Counted from the stretch's first letter, positions 1 to 7,575 are shown. The stretch is DNA of 11,535 bases from Brevundimonas sp. UBA7534 (GCF_002479325.1 NZ_DLMO01000073.1:1-11535); one strand, 5' to 3'. The notes: generated from the letters alone by a model not told the origin. Numbers and translations are program-made.

Positions 1-1367
1 CTCAGCCAGCGCTGGCTGAGGCCGCCGGCCGAGGTGTTCAGGTCCAGGGTCAGGGTCTGGGCCGCGATGCCCAGGCCGTCGGCCCATTTCACCCGGCCGT
101 TGTCGGCGGGGTTCAACGGGTCGATGACCTCGTCGGGATCGGATTCCTCGAACGTCAGCGTGGCCTGCGTGGGATCGTCGAACAGGCCCGTGCCGGCCGG
201 CCAGTTCTGCATCGTCTCGACGTCGAGGCGTCCCGACGGGGTGAAGGCGATCTTGCCGGTCTTGATCTGGCCGTTGCTGTAGGGCGAGCCGGTGACGACG
301 TCCTCGGGCGGGACCGAGACGATCTCGGCGTACCAGATGTTGGGCTCGTCGCTCTTCAGGAAGCGGATTTCCAGGTTGCGCTGGCCGCCCTTCGAATCCG
401 AAACCGGAATGTTCATCTTGAAGTCCGGCTTCACGCCCAAGGGATTGTCGTCGTCGGCGTCGTACATCGCCATCGAGTTGACCGACGCGTCGTACTTGCT
501 GGCGGCGGCGACGTTGCTCTGCAGGCCGATGTCGGCCAGGGCGATGTCGAAGGGCGCACCCGTGGCCGGCGTGAAGCTCAGCGTCGTCAGGCCGGCGTCG
601 ACCGCCGCCGCGCCGTTGTTGGCGGTCAGGCCGGTCAGGCCGGTCAGGGCGCCCGTCGCGGGATCGAACGTGGCCTGACCCGTGATCGTCTGGGTGCCCG
701 ACTTGATGGTGACGTCGTAGGCGTTGGCGCCGGTGCGGGTGTAGCGCACCGAGACGTCGTGCTTGACGTTGGCGGCGTCGTCCACGCCCTTGTAGGTTGA
801 GGCGCTGCCGGCCGGCGACGACTCCTGCGTCGAGCGCAGGTTGGCGTTGATCTGGACGCGGGTGGTCGGCTCGGCCGTGCCGCCGACCGAGCCGATGTTG
901 ATCGAGCGCAGGCGCGAAAGGTCGGACGGGTCGGTCGAGATCTCGCCGTTGGAATCCACCGGCCAGCCTTGGAGGTACAGGCCCGCGCTGTTCTTCAGAT
1001 AACCCATGTTGTCGACGCGAAAGGCGCCGGCGCGGGTGAACAGGCGGGTGTCGGTGGCGGCCACGCCCTCGGCCTTGTCGGTCACGACGAAGAAGCCCTG
1101 GCCGTCGATGGCCAGATCGGTGCTTTCGGTCGTGCGCTGAAGCTGGCCTTCCTGGCTGATGAAGGAACGGGCCGAGATGGCGACGCCGCCGGCGGAGTAG
1201 CCCCCGCCGGACTTGGACTGGCTGTTCACCAGGGTCTGGAACTCGCCCTGGGTGCGCTTGTAGCCCACGGTGTTGACGTTCGCGATGTTCTGGGAAATCG
1301 CGGCCAGGGCGGCGGAGTTGGCGGCCAGGCCGGACACGCCGGCCAGCATGGCGCTGTTGAGGCTCAT
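1..1367 (-). CDS. flgE: Flagellar hook protein FlgE (3' end outside window)
   Basis: FlgE is the subunit of the extracellular curved hook that joins the flagellar rod to the filament; it is exported by the flagellar type III system. The 455 visible codons start MSLNSAM. They carry the rod/hook family N-terminal motif (QNIANVNTVGYKR, residues 26-38) and the downstream hook signature around residues 75-95 (LQRT, STDLAIDGQGFFVV). The C-terminal D0 helix is missing because the gene runs off the window; Caulobacter hook proteins are close to 600 residues, so about a quarter is absent. The ATG at 1365-1367 is chosen for its AAGGAG ribosome site 8 bases upstream and its match to the family start. 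It is the third gene of a fliK-flgD-flgE operon. A short in-frame repeat around 627-651 encodes GLT three times. The reading frame is uninterrupted. Confidence 0.95.
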   Translation of the reverse strand, partial: MSLNSAMLAGVSGLAANSAALAAISQNIANVNTVGYKRTQGEFQTLVNSQSKSGGGYSAGGVAISARSFISQEGQLQRTTESTDLAIDGQGFFVVTDKAEGVAATDTRLFTRAGAFRVDNMGYLKNSAGLYLQGWPVDSNGEISTDPSDLSRLRSINIGSVGGTAEPTTRVQINANLRSTQESSPAGSASTYKGVDDAANVKHDVSVRYTRTGANAYDVTIKSGTQTITGQATFDPATGALTGLTGLTANNGAAAVDAGLTTLSFTPATGAPFDIALADIGLQSNVAAASKYDASVNSMAMYDADDDNPLGVKPDFKMNIPVSDSKGGQRNLEIRFLKSDEPNIWYAEIVSVPPEDVVTGSPYSNGQIKTGKIAFTPSGRLDVETMQNWPAGTGLFDDPTQATLTFEESDPDEVIDPLNPADNGRVKWADGLGIAAQTLTLDLNTSAGGLSQRWL

Positions 1368-1420
1368 TGGGGACGCTCCTTAAGCGTAACGGTCATCGAA
1401 AAGGCGGCGGAGCGCATCAT
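1364..1420 (-). CDS. Possible 18-residue bridging ORF between flgD and flgE
   Basis: A tiny frame starts ATG-ATG, encodes MMRSAAFSMTVTLKERPQ and stops with TGA. Its start overlaps the flgD stop as ATGA, and its stop overlaps the flgE start as ATGA. It spans the whole flgD-flgE gap and covers the flgE ribosome site. It has no ribosome site of its own, so it could be translated only by ribosomes terminating on flgD. If real, it would couple flgD and flgE translation rather than make a functional peptide. A chance arrangement in a short gap is quite possible. Confidence 0.22.
   Translation of the reverse strand: MMRSAAFSMTVTLKERPQ
1376..1381 (-). promoter_or_regulatory. Strong ribosome binding site of flgE
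   Basis: The minus strand reads TTAAGGAG, followed 8 bases later by the flgE ATG. It is the best Shine-Dalgarno match seen among the minus-strand genes here, which suits a structural protein needed in many copies per hook. It lies inside the 18-codon reading frame that bridges flgD and flgE. Confidence 0.75.
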
Positions 1421-2139
1421 GCGGCCGCCTCCTCGGTCTGGACGTCCGGATTCTCCGTATCGTCGGTGTCGTTGTCGGCCCTGACCTCGTTCAGCGAGAT
1501 CACGGTCGAAAGCGGAAGGATGGAATCGCCGATCACCAGATAGGGCTCGCCGTTGTACATCTCGACGCCGGTGACGCGGCCCTGGATCAGCGCCTGCGCA
1601 TCGACGGCCCCGCCGGCGGCGTTCTTGGCCGAGACCTTCAGCGTATAGACGCCGCCGTCGTCGGCGACGTCGCCACCGGTCATCTTGCCGTCCCAGGTGA
1701 AGCTGTGGACGCCCTGGCTCTTGTCCGGCGCGGCGCCTTCCCAAACCACCTGGCCGCTGCTGTTGACCACCTGAAGGGTCACGTTGTCGGCGTTGGAGGC
1801 CAGCTCGTAGGCCCAGGTGGCCTGGCCGTCGTCCAGTTCGGTGGCGGTCCAGGCGGCGGTGACGTTCTTGCCGATGTAGTTGGAGGCGTTGTCCAGGCCG
1901 CCGGCGGCCTGGGCCGACAGCAGGCTGGTCAGCAGGTCGTTGGTCAGCAACTGCTGCTCCACGCCGGCCATCTGGGTCAGCTGGGCGGTGAACTCGTTGG
2001 AATCCAGGGGCGACAGCGGGTCCTGGTTCTTCATCTGCGTGGTCAGCAGGGTCAGGAAGGTCTCGAAGTTGTCGAACAGGGCGACCGAGCCCGCGTTCAG
2101 GCGGCCGGCGGCGTCGACGGACGAAATGGCGTCAGCCAT
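1417..2139 (-). CDS. flgD: Flagellar hook assembly (cap) protein FlgD
   Basis: FlgD forms the temporary cap under which hook subunits polymerise and is replaced by FlgK when the hook is complete. The 240-residue protein has the conserved N-terminal block at about residues 24-65 (NFETFLTLLTTQMKNQDPL, then NEFTAQLTQMAGVEQQ), which is diagnostic for the family. A beta-rich FlgD Ig/Tudor-type region follows at about residues 85-215. The tail after residue 215 is acidic (DNDTDDTENPD) and may be lineage specific. The ATG at 2137-2139 lies 2 bases after the fliK stop, with a GAGG ribosome site overlapping the end of fliK, so translation is probably coupled to fliK. It is the middle gene of the hook operon. 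Confidence 0.94.
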   Translation of the reverse strand: MADAISSVDAAGRLNAGSVALFDNFETFLTLLTTQMKNQDPLSPLDSNEFTAQLTQMAGVEQQLLTNDLLTSLLSAQAAGGLDNASNYIGKNVTAAWTATELDDGQATWAYELASNADNVTLQVVNSSGQVVWEGAAPDKSQGVHSFTWDGKMTGGDVADDGGVYTLKVSAKNAAGGAVDAQALIQGRVTGVEMYNGEPYLVIGDSILPLSTVISLNEVRADNDTDDTENPDVQTEEAAA

Positions 2140-2141
2140 GG

Positions 2142-4079
2142 TCAGACCCTCACATCGACGCGCTCGGGCGTCAGGGAATGGTTGGTCCAGGCGCCGGGGA
2201 TCGGCGCGGCGGCGAGATCGGCCTGGGCGGCCAGGCGCGAGCCGCCGGCGAACAGGCTGTTGCGCTGCTGCTGGCGATCGAACGCGCCCCCGCCCGAGGA
2301 CGGATCACGCTGGGAGAAGTCGAGCGAGTCCTGCGACAGCTGGAAGCCGGCGTCCTGGAGCTGGCGACGCAGCTCGTCGGCGCGGCCCCGCAGGTCGGCG
2401 GCGGCGGCGGGGTTGTCGAAGGCCAGGCGCGCGGCCAACTGGCCATCTGAATCGATCTCGACCGTGACATCGACGCGACCCAGGTCCTCGGGCGTCAGCA
2501 CCATGTCGAACCGGGTCGAGCGGCCCTCCAGCTTTCGGGCGATCTGTGCGGCCAGGTGGGCCGTGGTCTCGATGGTGGCGCGCGACAAGGCCGACGCCAG
2601 CGGATCGCGCGCTTGGGCGGCCGGATTATCGGCGCGGGCTGCGTCCGGCGTCGTGTCGGCCGGGGCGGCGTCCACGGCCTGGTCGAGGGGGGCGGCCGCC
2701 GGGTCAGTCGTCGCGGGCGGCGCAACCGGGCCCGACGGAGCGTCCGCCAGCGTCGGCGCCTCAGGTTTCACCTCGGATTCAGCGGCGGCGGGCGACGGCG
2801 CCGTCTGAGACGCGTCGGTAGGCGCCGACGTCGACGGCGCGGGCGTCTCGTGGCGCAGCGGACGCAACGGTGGCGCTTCGTGCCGCAGCGGGGCGGCGAC
2901 CGGAGCGGCTGCGATGTTTGGGCGGGACGGGACGTCTTGCGACGTCGCGGCCGGTTCGGCGGGCGCGTCTGTCGCCGCCGCATCATCGGTTTGCGCCGGT
3001 TCGGCGGTCGAAGACGACACGACAGCCGGGGCGGGGACTGCAACGGGTCGAGCCAAGGCGGCGAGGCCGACGACGGGCTTCTGGATGACGGCGCTGATAT
3101 GGACCGCGTCGATATTGACCGCCGCCCGCGTCTCGACGGGACGGGCGTCGGAGGCGGCCGCCTTCAGCGTGGCGGCTGCCGCTGGCGCGGTCGCTTCGCG
3201 CGCGGGCGCTGCAGGCGCGTTCGAGAGAGGATCGGTCGAGGCGACCCTTTGCGTCGGCTCCGGCTTCGCGGTCTCATGGACGACGGGCGCGGTCTGGGAC
3301 GTCGCGGCGGGCGCGGGCGCGGGCGCGGCTGTCGCCTCCGCCTTGGCGGGGCGAGGATGTTCGAGGGCGGCGCCGTCTGGCTTTTCGACCTTTGAGGCGG
3401 GCGGGGCGTCCAATCCCTGCACGCGGGCGGCTGCGCCGCCTTCGGTCGGCGTCGCGGCCGTTTGCGGGACGGCGGCCTCCCTCTGACCGACGACGGCGGG
3501 GGTCGTCTGAGGCGGGAAAACGTCTGCGGGCGTCGCCTTCGGACCGGCGGCGTCCGGCGCGGCCGCAAGCATGGCGGACGACGCTAGTGCGCTGGCCGCC
3601 GCCTCGTCGCCCGTCGCGGCGGAGGGGGCGACCGAGAGGGGCGCGGGCGGCGCGGCCGGCGCGAGCGGACCCTGAGAGACGGTCAGCAGCGAACCCTCGA
3701 CGTCCGGCGCCTCCCGGTCTGCGATTTCCGCCGTTCCAGGGACGAGCGTGGGCTGGCGTTCGTCAGGGAAGGCCTCGACCTGGACGATCGCGCCTTCGGG
3801 GCCGGCCGCTGAGACGGCGACCGCAACGACCGAAACTTCCTGAACCTCGGCGTCGCCCAGGCCGGCCAGATCCAGCCGGCCGACCGATCTGGCCGGCAAG
3901 GCGCGCCCGGTGGTTTCGCCCTGCATCTTCGCCGGTGCGTCCTTCACGACACCCTCGCGCACGCCCGCCAGCGCGGCGGCGAAGGCGTCGGCCGCACCGA
4001 CCTCGGCGCCGCCCGGCGCAGGGGCGACGGTTCCGGCGGCGGCCGGGACAGCAGCGATGAGGGCGGCGGCGGAAGGCAT
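2142..4079 (-). CDS. fliK: Flagellar hook-length control protein FliK
   Basis: FliK is secreted during hook growth, measures its length and switches the export gate from hook to filament substrates. From the ATG at 4077-4079 the protein has 645 residues. The first 500 or so are low-complexity Ala/Pro/Thr-rich sequence, expected of the disordered ruler region. The C-terminal Flg_hook domain lies at about residues 500-595, with the core LTPEDLGRVDV near 528-538. A Gln- and Ser-rich tail follows. Only this C-terminal domain supports the name; the N-terminal part is too repetitive to classify. The start is uncertain: an in-frame TTG at 4098-4100 adds seven residues, and neither start has a convincing ribosome site. 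First gene of the operon, behind a sigma-54 promoter at 4144-4158. FliK in this lineage diverges strongly, so automated annotation may call it hypothetical. Confidence 0.87.
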   Translation of the reverse strand: MPSAAALIAAVPAAAGTVAPAPGGAEVGAADAFAAALAGVREGVVKDAPAKMQGETTGRALPARSVGRLDLAGLGDAEVQEVSVVAVAVSAAGPEGAIVQVEAFPDERQPTLVPGTAEIADREAPDVEGSLLTVSQGPLAPAAPPAPLSVAPSAATGDEAAASALASSAMLAAAPDAAGPKATPADVFPPQTTPAVVGQREAAVPQTAATPTEGGAAARVQGLDAPPASKVEKPDGAALEHPRPAKAEATAAPAPAPAATSQTAPVVHETAKPEPTQRVASTDPLSNAPAAPAREATAPAAAATLKAAASDARPVETRAAVNIDAVHISAVIQKPVVGLAALARPVAVPAPAVVSSSTAEPAQTDDAAATDAPAEPAATSQDVPSRPNIAAAPVAAPLRHEAPPLRPLRHETPAPSTSAPTDASQTAPSPAAAESEVKPEAPTLADAPSGPVAPPATTDPAAAPLDQAVDAAPADTTPDAARADNPAAQARDPLASALSRATIETTAHLAAQIARKLEGRSTRFDMVLTPEDLGRVDVTVEIDSDGQLAARLAFDNPAAAADLRGRADELRRQLQDAGFQLSQDSLDFSQRDPSSGGGAFDRQQQRNSLFAGGSRLAAQADLAAAPIPGAWTNHSLTPERVDVRV

Positions 4080-4143
4080 GGGGCGCGAGGCGGCTTTCAA
4101 GACGGCGGCGCCTGCTGCGCCCGGAAGGTTCGCCGCCCCCGTC

Positions 4144-4158
4144 GCAAGCGGCGGGCCA
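4144..4158 (-). promoter_or_regulatory. Sigma-54 (-24/-12) promoter of fliK-flgD-flgE
   Basis: Read on the minus strand, TGGCCC-N5-TTGC has the GG and GC dinucleotides at exact sigma-54 spacing (consensus TGGCAC-N5-TTGC). The predicted start of transcription is near 4132, which leaves a leader of about 53 bases to the fliK ATG. In Caulobacter the hook operon is a sigma-54 class transcribed with FlbD and IHF, which agrees with the neighbouring sites. Confidence 0.75.
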
Positions 4159-4187
4159 GCCGGCAGCCGCTTCTAAATAGATAGTAA

Positions 4188-4200
4188 AATCAGCGACTTA
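4188..4200. promoter_or_regulatory. IHF-like site upstream of the fliK promoter
   Basis: AATCAGCGACTTA matches the IHF consensus WATCAANNNNTTR at all but one of the defined positions (G for A at position 6). It sits in the AT-richest patch of the gap (about 4172-4202), centred roughly 60 bases upstream of the predicted fliK transcript start. That is where a bending protein would bring an upstream activator to sigma-54 polymerase. Confidence 0.45.
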
Positions 4201-4255
4201 TCGACATCGCTCCTGCGCCCGTCTTGTGGTTGCAGGATCATTCTTGCCGTGCGCC

Positions 4256-4273
4256 GCCGCAATTTTGCCGGGC
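4256..4273. promoter_or_regulatory. Weak ftr-like (FlbD) inverted repeat between the promoters
   Basis: GCCGCAATTTTGCCGGGC is an imperfect dyad with a GCAA-TT-TTGC core, related to the two stronger repeats at 4402-4441 but with a spacer one base shorter. It lies about 130 bases upstream of the fliK transcript start and about 40 upstream of the flgK promoter. Its role as an enhancer is inferred and less sure than for the tandem pair. Confidence 0.3.
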
Positions 4274-4306
4274 TTGGCGCGGGACGGACGATTGAGCCGA
4301 TCGCCG

Positions 4307-4321
4307 TGGCCCAAGGTTTGC
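4307..4321 (+). promoter_or_regulatory. Sigma-54 (-24/-12) promoter of flgK-flgL
   Basis: TGGCCC-AAGGT-TTGC fits the sigma-54 consensus with correct spacing. It gives a predicted transcript start near 4333 and a leader of about 136 bases to the flgK GTG. The leader is long because it carries the IHF-like and ftr-like elements, as in the Caulobacter flaN unit, whose activator sites lie downstream of its promoter. Confidence 0.75.
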
Positions 4322-4366
4322 GGCGACATCGGCCATGAACCCGCGTCAAAAACGCTTATCTTTGCA

Positions 4367-4379
4367 AATCAACGCGTTG
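4367..4379. promoter_or_regulatory. IHF consensus site in the flgK leader
   Basis: AATCAACGCGTTG is a full match to the IHF consensus WATCAANNNNTTR, inside an AT-rich patch of an otherwise GC-rich region. It is centred about 40 bases downstream of the predicted flgK transcript start. That is between the sigma-54 promoter and the tandem ftr-like sites, the right place to loop downstream-bound activator back to the promoter. Confidence 0.6.
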
Positions 4380-4401
4380 CAGCGACCGTCTCGCCGCGCG
4401 G

Positions 4402-4419
4402 CGGGGCAAGATTTGCGCG
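4402..4419. promoter_or_regulatory. ftr-like activator site A (probable FlbD)
   Basis: CGGGGCAAGATTTGCGCG has a GCAA-N3-TTGC dyad core, shared with the better repeat that begins 21 bases further on. It is centred near +78 of the flgK transcript. The similarity to Caulobacter ftr elements is judged from memory of their general form, not from an alignment. Confidence 0.5.
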
Positions 4420-4422
4420 TGG

Positions 4423-4441
4423 CCGGGCAAGGCTTGCCGGG
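4423..4441. promoter_or_regulatory. ftr-like activator site B (probable FlbD)
   Basis: CCGGGCAAGGCTTGCCGGG is a nearly perfect palindrome with the same GCAA-N3-TTGC core as site A. It is offset from site A by exactly 21 bases, about two helical turns, so both would face the same side of the DNA. It is centred near +100 of the flgK transcript and 28 bases before the flgK start codon. Confidence 0.6.
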
Positions 4442-4454
4442 CGCGGGTCTGGGC

Positions 4455-4462
4455 GGGGAGGG
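4455..4462 (+). promoter_or_regulatory. Ribosome binding site that fixes the flgK start
   Basis: GGGGAGGG precedes the GTG at 4469 with its GGAG core 8 bases away. It decides for GTG over the in-frame ATG at 4487 and over in-frame starts further upstream, which would lie before or inside the promoter and activator sites. Confidence 0.75.
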
Positions 4463-4468
4463 CCGGCG

Positions 4469-6559
4469 GTGTCTCTGAACTCGATCATGAACATCGGCGT
4501 GTCGGGCCTGCAGACGGCCCAGACTCAGCTGCGCGTCGTCTCGGACAACATCTCCAACGTCAACACGCCCGGCTATGTCCGAAAGGTGGTCGACCAGACC
4601 GCCGCCGTCACCGCCGGCGGCGGGGCGGGCGTGGACGTAGCGCGCGTGCGCCTGTCGACCGACCGCTTTCTGCAGGCGGCGAGCATGAGCGCCAGCGCCG
4701 ACTCCGCGCGCTACGCCGTGCGCAACGAGCTTTACGATCAGATCCAGACGGCCTTCGGCGACCCCAGCGGCGACGGCGGCCTGTTCGGGGACATCGACAG
4801 CCTGTTCGCCAACTTCACCGCCCTGGCCGAGACGCCGACCTCCTCGCCCGCGCGGCAGGAGACCATCTACAAGACCCAGGCCCTGTTCAACGAGGCGAAG
4901 TCCGTCTCGCAGCGCATCCAGGCCTTGCGTCAGGAGGCGGACAGCCGGCTGGGCGCCGTGGTCCAGTCCGTCAATCCGTTGCTGGAGCAGATCGACAAGC
5001 TCAACAAGACCATCGCCACGGCGACCGTAACGGGCCAGGACGCGACCGGCGCCCAGAACGCCCAGCAGTCCCTGATCAATCAGCTGGGCGAGCTGATGGA
5101 CGTCAAGGTGGAGGCGCGCGCCAACGGCGGCGTGACCATCCGCACCAACACCGGCGCGACGCTGGTTGGCGAAGGTCACGCCACCCTGTCGTATGAGCCG
5201 GCGGGAACAGTCGGCGCGACGACCAGCTTCAACGACATCTGGCTGACCGAGCCCAGCGGATCGCGGTCCCTGGCGCTGGAAGGGATCGGTTCGGGCGAGA
5301 TCAAGGGGCTGGTCGAACTGCGCGACCAGGACGCCCCGGCGGCCGCCGAACGGCTGGCCGAACTGACGGCTAGGATCGCGGACGAGCTGAACCGCGCCCA
5401 CAACGCCAGCACCGGCGTGCCCGCGCCCTCGACCCTGACGGGACGCAACACCGGCCAGTCGCTGGAGACGGCGCTGGCGGGCTTCACCGGGGTCGTGACG
5501 GTCGCCACCGTCGACGCGGCCGGCGTCGTCACCGGCCAGGCGGTGATCGACTTCACCAACAATCCGCCGACCGACCTGGCGAGCCTGAACGCCCAACTGG
5601 CGGGGGTGGCCACCGCCAGTTTCTCCAATGGCGTGCTGACGCTAAACGGCGATGGAGGCGCGGGTCTGTCGATCGCGGACGCCGCCGTCGATCCCAGCCT
5701 GAAGGGGGGCAAGGGCTTTTCCCACTGGTTCGGCCTGAACGACCTGGTCGTCAGCGACACGCCGACCACCTACGAAACCGGTCTGACGTTGACGTCGTCG
5801 CACGGCTTCACAGCCGGGGAGAGCGTGACCTTCCGCTTCACCGGCGCGGATGGCGCGCGGGTGCGCGACATCAGCGTGGCCGTGCCCCCCGGCGCGGGCA
5901 CGATGGCTGAACTGCTGAGCGCGCTGAACAATCCGGTCACGGGCGTCGGTCGTTACGGCGCCTTCAGTCTGGACGGCGCCGGCACCCTGACCTTCAAGAG
6001 TTACGACAGTTCCGGCTCGACCCTGTCGGTGGTGCGCGACACCACCAGCCAGGTTCCTTCCGGCGTGACGATGTCCAATCTGTTCGGCATCGGCGGCGGG
6101 GTGCGCGCGGCGCGCACGGAAGGCTTTTCCGTGCGCCAGGACATCCAGTCGAACCCGTCGAAGCTGGCCCTGGCGCAATTGAACCTGTCGGCGGCGGCGG
6201 GAACCCCGGCGTTGAGCGCCGCGGACGGGCGCGGCGCGCTGGCGCTGTCGGACATCGGCAAGCGCACGGTCGGCTTCGCGGCGGCGGGCGGCGCGGCGGG
6301 CGGGCCAAAGACCCTGTCGAACTACGCCGCCGACTTCTCCGGCGACATCGGCAGCCGCGCTTCGGCGGCCAAGAGCCGGGCCGACACGGCCTCCGCGGTG
6401 CTGGAGGAGGCCAACAATCGCCGACAGTCCAAGGAAGGCGTCAACCTGGACGAGGAATTGGTCAACATGACCACCTTCCAGCAGGCCTACAACGCCTCGG
6501 CGCGGCTGATCCAGGCGGCCAACGACATGTATGACACGCTGATCGGGATGCTGAGATGA
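4469..6559 (+). CDS. flgK: Flagellar hook-associated protein 1, FlgK
   Basis: FlgK (HAP1) is the first of the two junction proteins placed between hook and filament; it displaces the FlgD cap. The 696-residue product starts MSLNSIMNIGVSGL, closely parallel to the FlgE start in this window. It has the axial-protein N-terminal motif DNISNVNTPGYVRKV (residues 26-40). The diagnostic C-terminal block is EGVNLDEELVNMTTFQQAYN at 656-675, ending in LIQAANDMYDTLIGML. The middle (about 330-590) is a variable surface region. GTG is chosen as start for the ribosome site and the family alignment. The frame stays open back to 4226, so longer gene calls are likely but would overrun the sigma-54 promoter. 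It overlaps flgL by 4 bases. Confidence 0.95.
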   Translation: MSLNSIMNIGVSGLQTAQTQLRVVSDNISNVNTPGYVRKVVDQTAAVTAGGGAGVDVARVRLSTDRFLQAASMSASADSARYAVRNELYDQIQTAFGDPSGDGGLFGDIDSLFANFTALAETPTSSPARQETIYKTQALFNEAKSVSQRIQALRQEADSRLGAVVQSVNPLLEQIDKLNKTIATATVTGQDATGAQNAQQSLINQLGELMDVKVEARANGGVTIRTNTGATLVGEGHATLSYEPAGTVGATTSFNDIWLTEPSGSRSLALEGIGSGEIKGLVELRDQDAPAAAERLAELTARIADELNRAHNASTGVPAPSTLTGRNTGQSLETALAGFTGVVTVATVDAAGVVTGQAVIDFTNNPPTDLASLNAQLAGVATASFSNGVLTLNGDGGAGLSIADAAVDPSLKGGKGFSHWFGLNDLVVSDTPTTYETGLTLTSSHGFTAGESVTFRFTGADGARVRDISVAVPPGAGTMAELLSALNNPVTGVGRYGAFSLDGAGTLTFKSYDSSGSTLSVVRDTTSQVPSGVTMSNLFGIGGGVRAARTEGFSVRQDIQSNPSKLALAQLNLSAAAGTPALSAADGRGALALSDIGKRTVGFAAAGGAAGGPKTLSNYAADFSGDIGSRASAAKSRADTASAVLEEANNRRQSKEGVNLDEELVNMTTFQQAYNASARLIQAANDMYDTLIGMLR

Positions 6560-7524
6560 CCCGCGTCGCCACCTTCTCCAACTACCAGTCCGCGCTGCTG
6601 GACCTGATGGGCGCCCAGAGCCGCGCGCAGCAGGCGCAGGAGCGGATCGACAGCGGCCGCATCGCCACCGACATGGCCGGCTACGGTCGCCAAGCGGAAT
6701 CCATCACCGCGCTGAAGTCGACGCAGGCGCGGCTGGACGGCTTCGTCGAGGCGGGCAAGTCGGCGGCTGGTCGGCTGGACGCCCAAGACCTGGCGATGAG
6801 CCAGGTCTACGCCGGGGGCAATGGCGCGCGCGAGGCCATCGCCAACGCCCTGTCGGCCGGCAAGCTGGACAGCCTGATGACCGAGCTGGGGCTGCAGTTC
6901 CAGACCTTCCAGTCGGGACTGAACGCGACCTATCAGGGCCAGTACCTGTTCGCCGGGGGCCAGACCGACACCGCGCCCGCCACCGCCAAATCGATGGCCG
7001 ATCTGACGGCCGCCGCCAGCGTGGACGACGTCTTCGCCAACGACTCCCTGAAGCACAAGTCGCGCATCGACGAGAACACGACGCTGGAGACCGGCTTCCT
7101 GGCCAATGAGCTGGGCGGGCCGCTGGCGACGGTTTTCCGTAACCTTCAAGCCTATAACGAGGGAACGCCCGTCACCATCGACGGCGTGACCTATACGCCC
7201 GCCGGCGCCGGAACCCTGAGCGGCAAACCCTCGGCGGATGTTCAGGCCTTCCTGACCGAGCAACTGAAGCAGTTGGACGCCGCCAACAAAGAGGTGACCA
7301 ACCAGACCGCCAAGAACGGCCTGATGCAGAACCATGTCGAGGACACGCTGAACGCTCATGAAGGCCGCCAGACCTCGTTGGACAAGCTGATGATCGACAA
7401 GACGGGCTATGACGCCGCCCAGGCCATCACCGACCTGCAACTGGCCCAGGTTGCGATCGAGGCCTCGGCCCAGGTCATCAACTCGCTGCGCGGGACGTCT
7501 CTGCTGGACCTGCTGCGGACCTAG
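6556..7524 (+). CDS. flgL: Flagellar hook-associated protein 3, FlgL
   Basis: FlgL (HAP3) is the second junction protein and the platform for flagellin; it is a flagellin-like axial protein. The product has 322 residues, a usual length. Both ends are coiled-coil-like helices: the N-terminal part runs to about residue 125, and the C-terminal helix (about 288-322) contains QLAQVAIEASAQVINSLRGT. The family hallmark YLFAGGQTDTAP sits at 130-141. The start overlaps the flgK stop as ATGA with only a weak ribosome site (GGGAT), so translation is probably coupled to flgK. Position after flgK separates it from flagellin, which it resembles in its ends. The N-terminus (MTRVATFSNYQSAL) is typical of Caulobacterales FlgL rather than enteric FlgL, by inference. 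No clear terminator follows it. Confidence 0.9.
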   Translation: MTRVATFSNYQSALLDLMGAQSRAQQAQERIDSGRIATDMAGYGRQAESITALKSTQARLDGFVEAGKSAAGRLDAQDLAMSQVYAGGNGAREAIANALSAGKLDSLMTELGLQFQTFQSGLNATYQGQYLFAGGQTDTAPATAKSMADLTAAASVDDVFANDSLKHKSRIDENTTLETGFLANELGGPLATVFRNLQAYNEGTPVTIDGVTYTPAGAGTLSGKPSADVQAFLTEQLKQLDAANKEVTNQTAKNGLMQNHVEDTLNAHEGRQTSLDKLMIDKTGYDAAQAITDLQLAQVAIEASAQVINSLRGTSLLDLLRT

Positions 7525-7575
7525 AAACGATTGAAAGAAAAAGACAACGGCCACGCTGGACGCGGGATGCTAATG

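Noticed and set aside
627..651. Nine-base tandem repeat inside flgE (GLT three times)
   Set aside because: It is in frame and short, and low-complexity stretches are common in the variable part of hook proteins; there is no sign of phase variation.
1705..2808. Plus-strand open frame of 367 codons across flgD and fliK
   Set aside because: It crosses the flgD-fliK junction antisense to both, and its composition follows from GC bias.
2500..4079. Repetitive GC-rich stretch that could suggest a mobile or repeat element
   Set aside because: It is one continuous frame of Ala/Pro-rich sequence ending in the FliK C-terminal domain, as expected for a FliK ruler region.
4346..5596. Minus-strand open frame of 416 codons opposite flgK
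   Set aside because: FlgK motifs at both ends establish the plus-strand gene; the antisense frame has no recognisable domain and crosses the IHF and ftr-like sites.
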